This document shows, piece by piece, positions 60,882 to 64,000 of a DNA stretch of 64,000 nt. Source of the stretch: Planctomycetia bacterium (GTDB taxonomy: Bacteria > Planctomycetota > Planctomycetia > Pirellulales > PNKZ01); NCBI GenBank assembly GCA_021413845.1, contig JAIOPP010000075.1:1-64000 (forward strand), in the 5' to 3' direction. Numbering within the stretch: the first letter of the stretch is position 1; every line of letters begins with the position of its first letter. Both the position numbers and the translations under genes were made by a program. Below the pieces are notes generated by a model, which did not search any database, was not told where the DNA came from, and worked only from the letters and a program-made list of their open reading frames with translations.

Positions 60882-62657
60882 TTACGGATCGCCGATGCCG
60901 AGGGAAGGGGAGGGGGCGATCGAATGCGCGGGGCCGGAAGCTCCGTTGGAAACGGCATCCTCACGCGCCATTGCTTCCAGCGTTAGGCCGTCGATCGAGT
61001 CGCCGAGCGTCGGGCCGTGGCGAGGGTCGCGATAGCGCCACGGCAGGCGCGCCGTGAACTCACTGCCTTTGCCGAGTTCGCTATGCAGCGTGATTTCACC
61101 GCCGAGCAACTTGCAAAGTTCCTTCACGATCGAAAGTCCTAAACCGGTGCCGGAATACTCGCGGGTCATCGCATCGCCCGCGGACGAGATCGTGGTGCCT
61201 TGGCGAAACTTCTCGAAAATCGCCGCTTGGTCCGACTCCGCGATGCCGACCCCCGTATCGGTGACGACCATCTCGAGCATGCCGTCGCCGCTGCGCCGCG
61301 CCACGACGTGAATCCGCCCTCCTTCGGGCGTGAACTTAATCGCGTTCGACAGCAAGTTGTTCAACACCTGCTGGAGCTTGTTCTGATCTTGATAGAGGGG
61401 CTCGTCGGTTGCGGCGATGTCGACGTTGAGATCGATGTTCTTCTTTTCGCTCAACGGGCGAACCGAATCGCACTGGGCGCTCACGACGTGCGCGATCGGA
61501 AACTCCGTGAGTCGAAGCTCCATCTTGCCGCTCTCGATCTTCGCAAGGTCGAGAATGTCGTTAATCATGTCGAGCAGCACCTTGCCCGACTTTTGAATGT
61601 TGACGACATAACGCTTCTGCTTATCGTCGAGCGAGGCGATCGAGCCGAGCACTTCGCTGAAGCCGATGATGCTATTGAGCGGCGTGCGCAATTCGTGGCT
61701 CATCGTGGCAAGGAAGTCGCTCTTGAGGCGATTGAGCTCGAACAACCGCATGTTGAGCTGCGCGAGTTCGTCGACCTTGGCGTCGAGCGTTTCGTTGGTT
61801 TTGCGGATTTCATGCTGCGTATCGACCAAATGCCGCAACATGCGGTTGAATGCCGTCGCGAGGGCTTCGAATTCGTCACCGGTGTGAATGTCGGCTCGTT
61901 GCGTGATGTTGCCCAAGCTGATTTCGTCGCTGACGTCGCGCAAGTGCTTGAGCGGCTTCACGATCACATACCGCACGATCACCCACGATGCGACCATCGC
62001 CAGAAACACGGTGACGATGGCGCAAGCCAACAACACGGCGCGGTTCTCGTTCACCTTCCGCTGGGTCGAGCTGTTCTCGATGCTGATCTTCGCGACGGCC
62101 AGCAGGTCGCCGTCGAAGAGTTCGCGTGTCGGGTCGAGTGCGCGATGACAGCCGACGCAACTCTGCGCGGCATACACCGCTTGAAAGTATTCGTATCGCC
62201 GGCCCCCGTCGACGAAGCGCTGTTCCTTAATGACCTTCTTTTCATCGTCGGGCAGAGCTGTATTCGCCTTGGTCGCGTCGATCGTGAGTCCTTGAACCGC
62301 TTGGCGAAGGAACGCTCGCTCGAATTCGTCGACCTGTTGATCCCCCTTCGCCACCTTGTCGGGCCGAATGAAACTCTGGTCGAACTTGTTCACTTGCCAA
62401 GTCTTGCTCAGGTCGCGGATGACCGGCTTGAAGTCTTCATTCGCTTCCATCTTCTCCCAGTGAACGAGAGCCAAGATCGTGTCGACGAGCAGCCGGCCCC
62501 GGGTCGGATTCTCTTGATAAACGAGATCTTCCGTGCGTCGGCCGTAGACGAAGAAGCTCGCCGCGATGAGCACGAGCAAGCTGGCGCCGAACAAGAAGCG
62601 GCACTTCCGCTCCAAGCTCGTTTCGCCGAGAACCCGTTTGAAGGAGCGATAACTCAT
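60882..62657 (-). CDS. Histidine kinase with periplasmic heme-c (DUF3365/Tll0287-like) sensor
   Basis: This encodes 591 residues. Two membrane helices (about 20-38 and 207-232) flank a periplasmic domain with CVGCH at 167-171, a covalent heme-c site of the Tll0287-like/DUF3365 type. A HAMP domain (about 233-285), a coiled coil, HisKA with phospho-His321 in SHELRTPLNSIIGFSEVL, and an HATPase_c domain with NLLSNAIKFTPEGG and GTGLGLSI follow. There is no receiver domain and no response regulator gene nearby. Its neighbourhood with the bc-type operon suggests redox or gas sensing of the respiratory chain; this is inference. Confidence 0.92.
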   Translation of the reverse strand: MSYRSFKRVLGETSLERKCRFLFGASLLVLIAASFFVYGRRTEDLVYQENPTRGRLLVDTILALVHWEKMEANEDFKPVIRDLSKTWQVNKFDQSFIRPDKVAKGDQQVDEFERAFLRQAVQGLTIDATKANTALPDDEKKVIKEQRFVDGGRRYEYFQAVYAAQSCVGCHRALDPTRELFDGDLLAVAKISIENSSTQRKVNENRAVLLACAIVTVFLAMVASWVIVRYVIVKPLKHLRDVSDEISLGNITQRADIHTGDEFEALATAFNRMLRHLVDTQHEIRKTNETLDAKVDELAQLNMRLFELNRLKSDFLATMSHELRTPLNSIIGFSEVLGSIASLDDKQKRYVVNIQKSGKVLLDMINDILDLAKIESGKMELRLTEFPIAHVVSAQCDSVRPLSEKKNIDLNVDIAATDEPLYQDQNKLQQVLNNLLSNAIKFTPEGGRIHVVARRSGDGMLEMVVTDTGVGIAESDQAAIFEKFRQGTTISSAGDAMTREYSGTGLGLSIVKELCKLLGGEITLHSELGKGSEFTARLPWRYRDPRHGPTLGDSIDGLTLEAMAREDAVSNGASGPAHSIAPSPSLGIGDP

Positions 62658-62784
62658 GGCGGCATTCTAAATACTGCGCGGGGAATACGGAATGCTGAAT
62701 GCCCGTCGGGAACCACGGTCTGCGAAGCTCAGGCGACCGCGAAATCCGCCGTTTCCGAGCCGCCGGCGGTAGCGGAATCGCCGG

Positions 62785-64000
62785 TTAGAGCATGTCCAAC
62801 GGGTCGACGTCGACGATCCATTGCACATCGTCGGGCGGGGCGAGTTTCGGCAACACCCGCTTGATCGCGGCGTGCAGGGCTGGGCCGTCTTCGGATTGAA
62901 CCTGGAGATGAAATCGATGCAGCCCGCGCAACCGGGCGATCGGAGCGGGGGCCGGACCGAGCAGACGAGCCCCGATTCGGTCGGTCTCGAACGCCTCTTG
63001 CAGCAGCTTGGCGAAATGCAGAGCGAACTCCTTCGCCACAGGTTCTCGCGGCCCGCGCACCACCATGCGCACCATGCTCGTAAACGGCGGGTAGGACCAC
63101 GCTTTTCGGTTCGCTAATTCCTCTTCGGCGAACAGCCGGTAGTCGTGTCGTGCCGCGGCGCGAATCGCCGGATGATCGGGACTCAGAGTTTGCACCAGCA
63201 CCCGACCGCCGCGCTCGCCGCGCCCCGTCCGCCCGGCAACTTGCACCAACAGATGGAACGTCCGTTCCGCGGCGCGAAAGTCGGGCAGGTGCAACGCCGT
63301 GTCAGAATTGACGACGCCGACCAACGTGACGTTCGGGAAGTCGAGACCTTTGGCGATCATCTGCGTGCCGACCAAGATCTGCGCCTCGCCGTCGCGAAAC
63401 CGGCCGAGCGCCTTCTCATGGCTCCCGGGCTTCTGCATGCTGTCGGTATCCATCCGTAGACATTGGTAGTCGGCGAATCGCGAGCGGACTTCCGCTTCCA
63501 ACTTCTCCGTGCCGTAACCGCCGAAGCGAATCTCGGGGCTATGGCAACTCGGGCAGTTGCGCGGCGTCGGGATTTCGTAATCGCAATAATGACACAAGGC
63601 CTGATCGAGTCGGCGATGATGCGTCAGCGAGATGTCGCAATTCGGGCACTTGAGCGGCTCGCCGCACGTCGGGCATTGGATGTGCGTGGAGTAGCCGCGG
63701 CGATTAAGCAGCAGGATCACTTGGCCGTCGTCGCGCAATGCCTGATCCATTGCGCTGCGCAACGGTCGGCTGATCGCCCCGCGGTAGCCGTGCTCTTGCG
63801 ATTCGTGGCGCAGGTCGACCGTCAACACGTCGGGCAACGGCCGGTTGTAGACACGGCGCGGCATCTCGACGAGTTGGAACTCCCCAAGCTTGGCCCGATA
63901 GTAAGTCTCGAGCGACGGCGTCGCCGAGCCGAGCACGAGCGGTACGTTCTCCGACTTCGCCCGAAACAGCGCCACATCGCGGGCATGATAACGCGGAGCG
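62785..64000 (-). CDS. priA: Primosomal protein N' (PriA helicase), C-terminal part
   Basis: The gene runs off the right edge, so its start is missing; about 405 residues are seen. PriA restarts stalled replication forks. Visible parts are the helicase motif VPLVLGSATPSLETYY, the zinc-binding insertion with four CxxC pairs (CPTC, CPNC, CHYC, CPSC), GTQMIAKGLDFPNV, the VQVAGRTGRGERGG motif VI, and the C-terminal domain ending DVDPLDML. All features look intact. Confidence 0.95.
   Translation of the reverse strand, partial: APRYHARDVALFRAKSENVPLVLGSATPSLETYYRAKLGEFQLVEMPRRVYNRPLPDVLTVDLRHESQEHGYRGAISRPLRSAMDQALRDDGQVILLLNRRGYSTHIQCPTCGEPLKCPNCDISLTHHRRLDQALCHYCDYEIPTPRNCPSCHSPEIRFGGYGTEKLEAEVRSRFADYQCLRMDTDSMQKPGSHEKALGRFRDGEAQILVGTQMIAKGLDFPNVTLVGVVNSDTALHLPDFRAAERTFHLLVQVAGRTGRGERGGRVLVQTLSPDHPAIRAAARHDYRLFAEEELANRKAWSYPPFTSMVRMVVRGPREPVAKEFALHFAKLLQEAFETDRIGARLLGPAPAPIARLRGLHRFHLQVQSEDGPALHAAIKRVLPKLAPPDDVQWIVDVDPLDML

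Noticed and set aside
61200-62864. 554-codon plus-strand open frame opposite the histidine kinase
   Set aside because: The opposite strand holds an unmistakable kinase with all motifs; this frame is its shadow and is rich in Arg/His/Val as typical for such shadows.

Overview
The window looks like chromosomal DNA of a GC-rich planctomycete, most likely near the Pirellulales; this is an inference from protein content, since no rRNA gene is present. The pointers are Ala/Lys-rich extensions on housekeeping proteins (bL28, Rho, Pol I), a PPi-type phosphofructokinase, a Rieske / cytochrome b operon whose cytochrome b carries a di-heme c tail, a solitary EboB-like TatD hydrolase, and many long conserved-looking proteins without a known domain. 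No tRNA, rRNA, CRISPR array, transposase, integrase or phage gene was recognised.

Layout. 1-6 kb: the end of an unknown gene, a 1510-residue coiled-coil protein with a PGENK repeat, and a MoxR ATPase, then on the other strand a [2Fe-2S] ferredoxin plus an unusual P-II protein. 7-13.5 kb: a small unknown protein, a four-gene operon encoding two ABC-2 exporter pairs, an endonuclease/exonuclease/phosphatase-fold membrane protein and an iron-type alcohol dehydrogenase. 13.6-20.1 kb: one giant membrane protein of 2150 residues. 20.2-24.1 kb (minus): rpmB-gatC-gatA-gatB. 24.3-33.4 kb: secreted and envelope proteins, including a cysteine-less redoxin, a tandem pair of paralogues, a HEAT-repeat protein and a membrane-anchored coiled coil. 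33.8-41.2 kb (plus): information-processing genes polA, coaE, rho, ribH, nusB, ftsY. 41.8-47.6 kb: a porin, a second P-II protein, PPi-phosphofructokinase, a broken small membrane gene, accC and a damaged accB. 48-57.4 kb: larB, nnrD, a MacAB-type exporter, Ppx/GppA, ribF and a DHH phosphoesterase. 57.6-64 kb: the Rieske / cytochrome b-c operon, RNase HI, a histidine kinase with a CxxCH heme motif in its sensor part, and the end of priA.

How genes work together. GatCAB supplies Gln-tRNA(Gln) and/or Asn-tRNA(Asn) by transamidation. The Rieske and cytochrome b-c proteins form a quinol-oxidising complex, and the nearby heme-c kinase could sense the same redox pool. The two P-II proteins differ from the textbook pattern in complementary ways: one keeps Tyr51 but lacks the C-terminal RxR loop, the other keeps that loop but has Phe51.

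The points most worth a second look are the ferredoxin/P-II pair, the accB lesion that removes the front half of the biotinyl domain, the tandem secreted paralogues, the giant zinc-ribbon membrane protein, the orphan terminator before the second P-II gene, the C-rich rho leader, and the heme-c kinase beside the bc operon. I did not find a clear multi-gene defence or mobile system.
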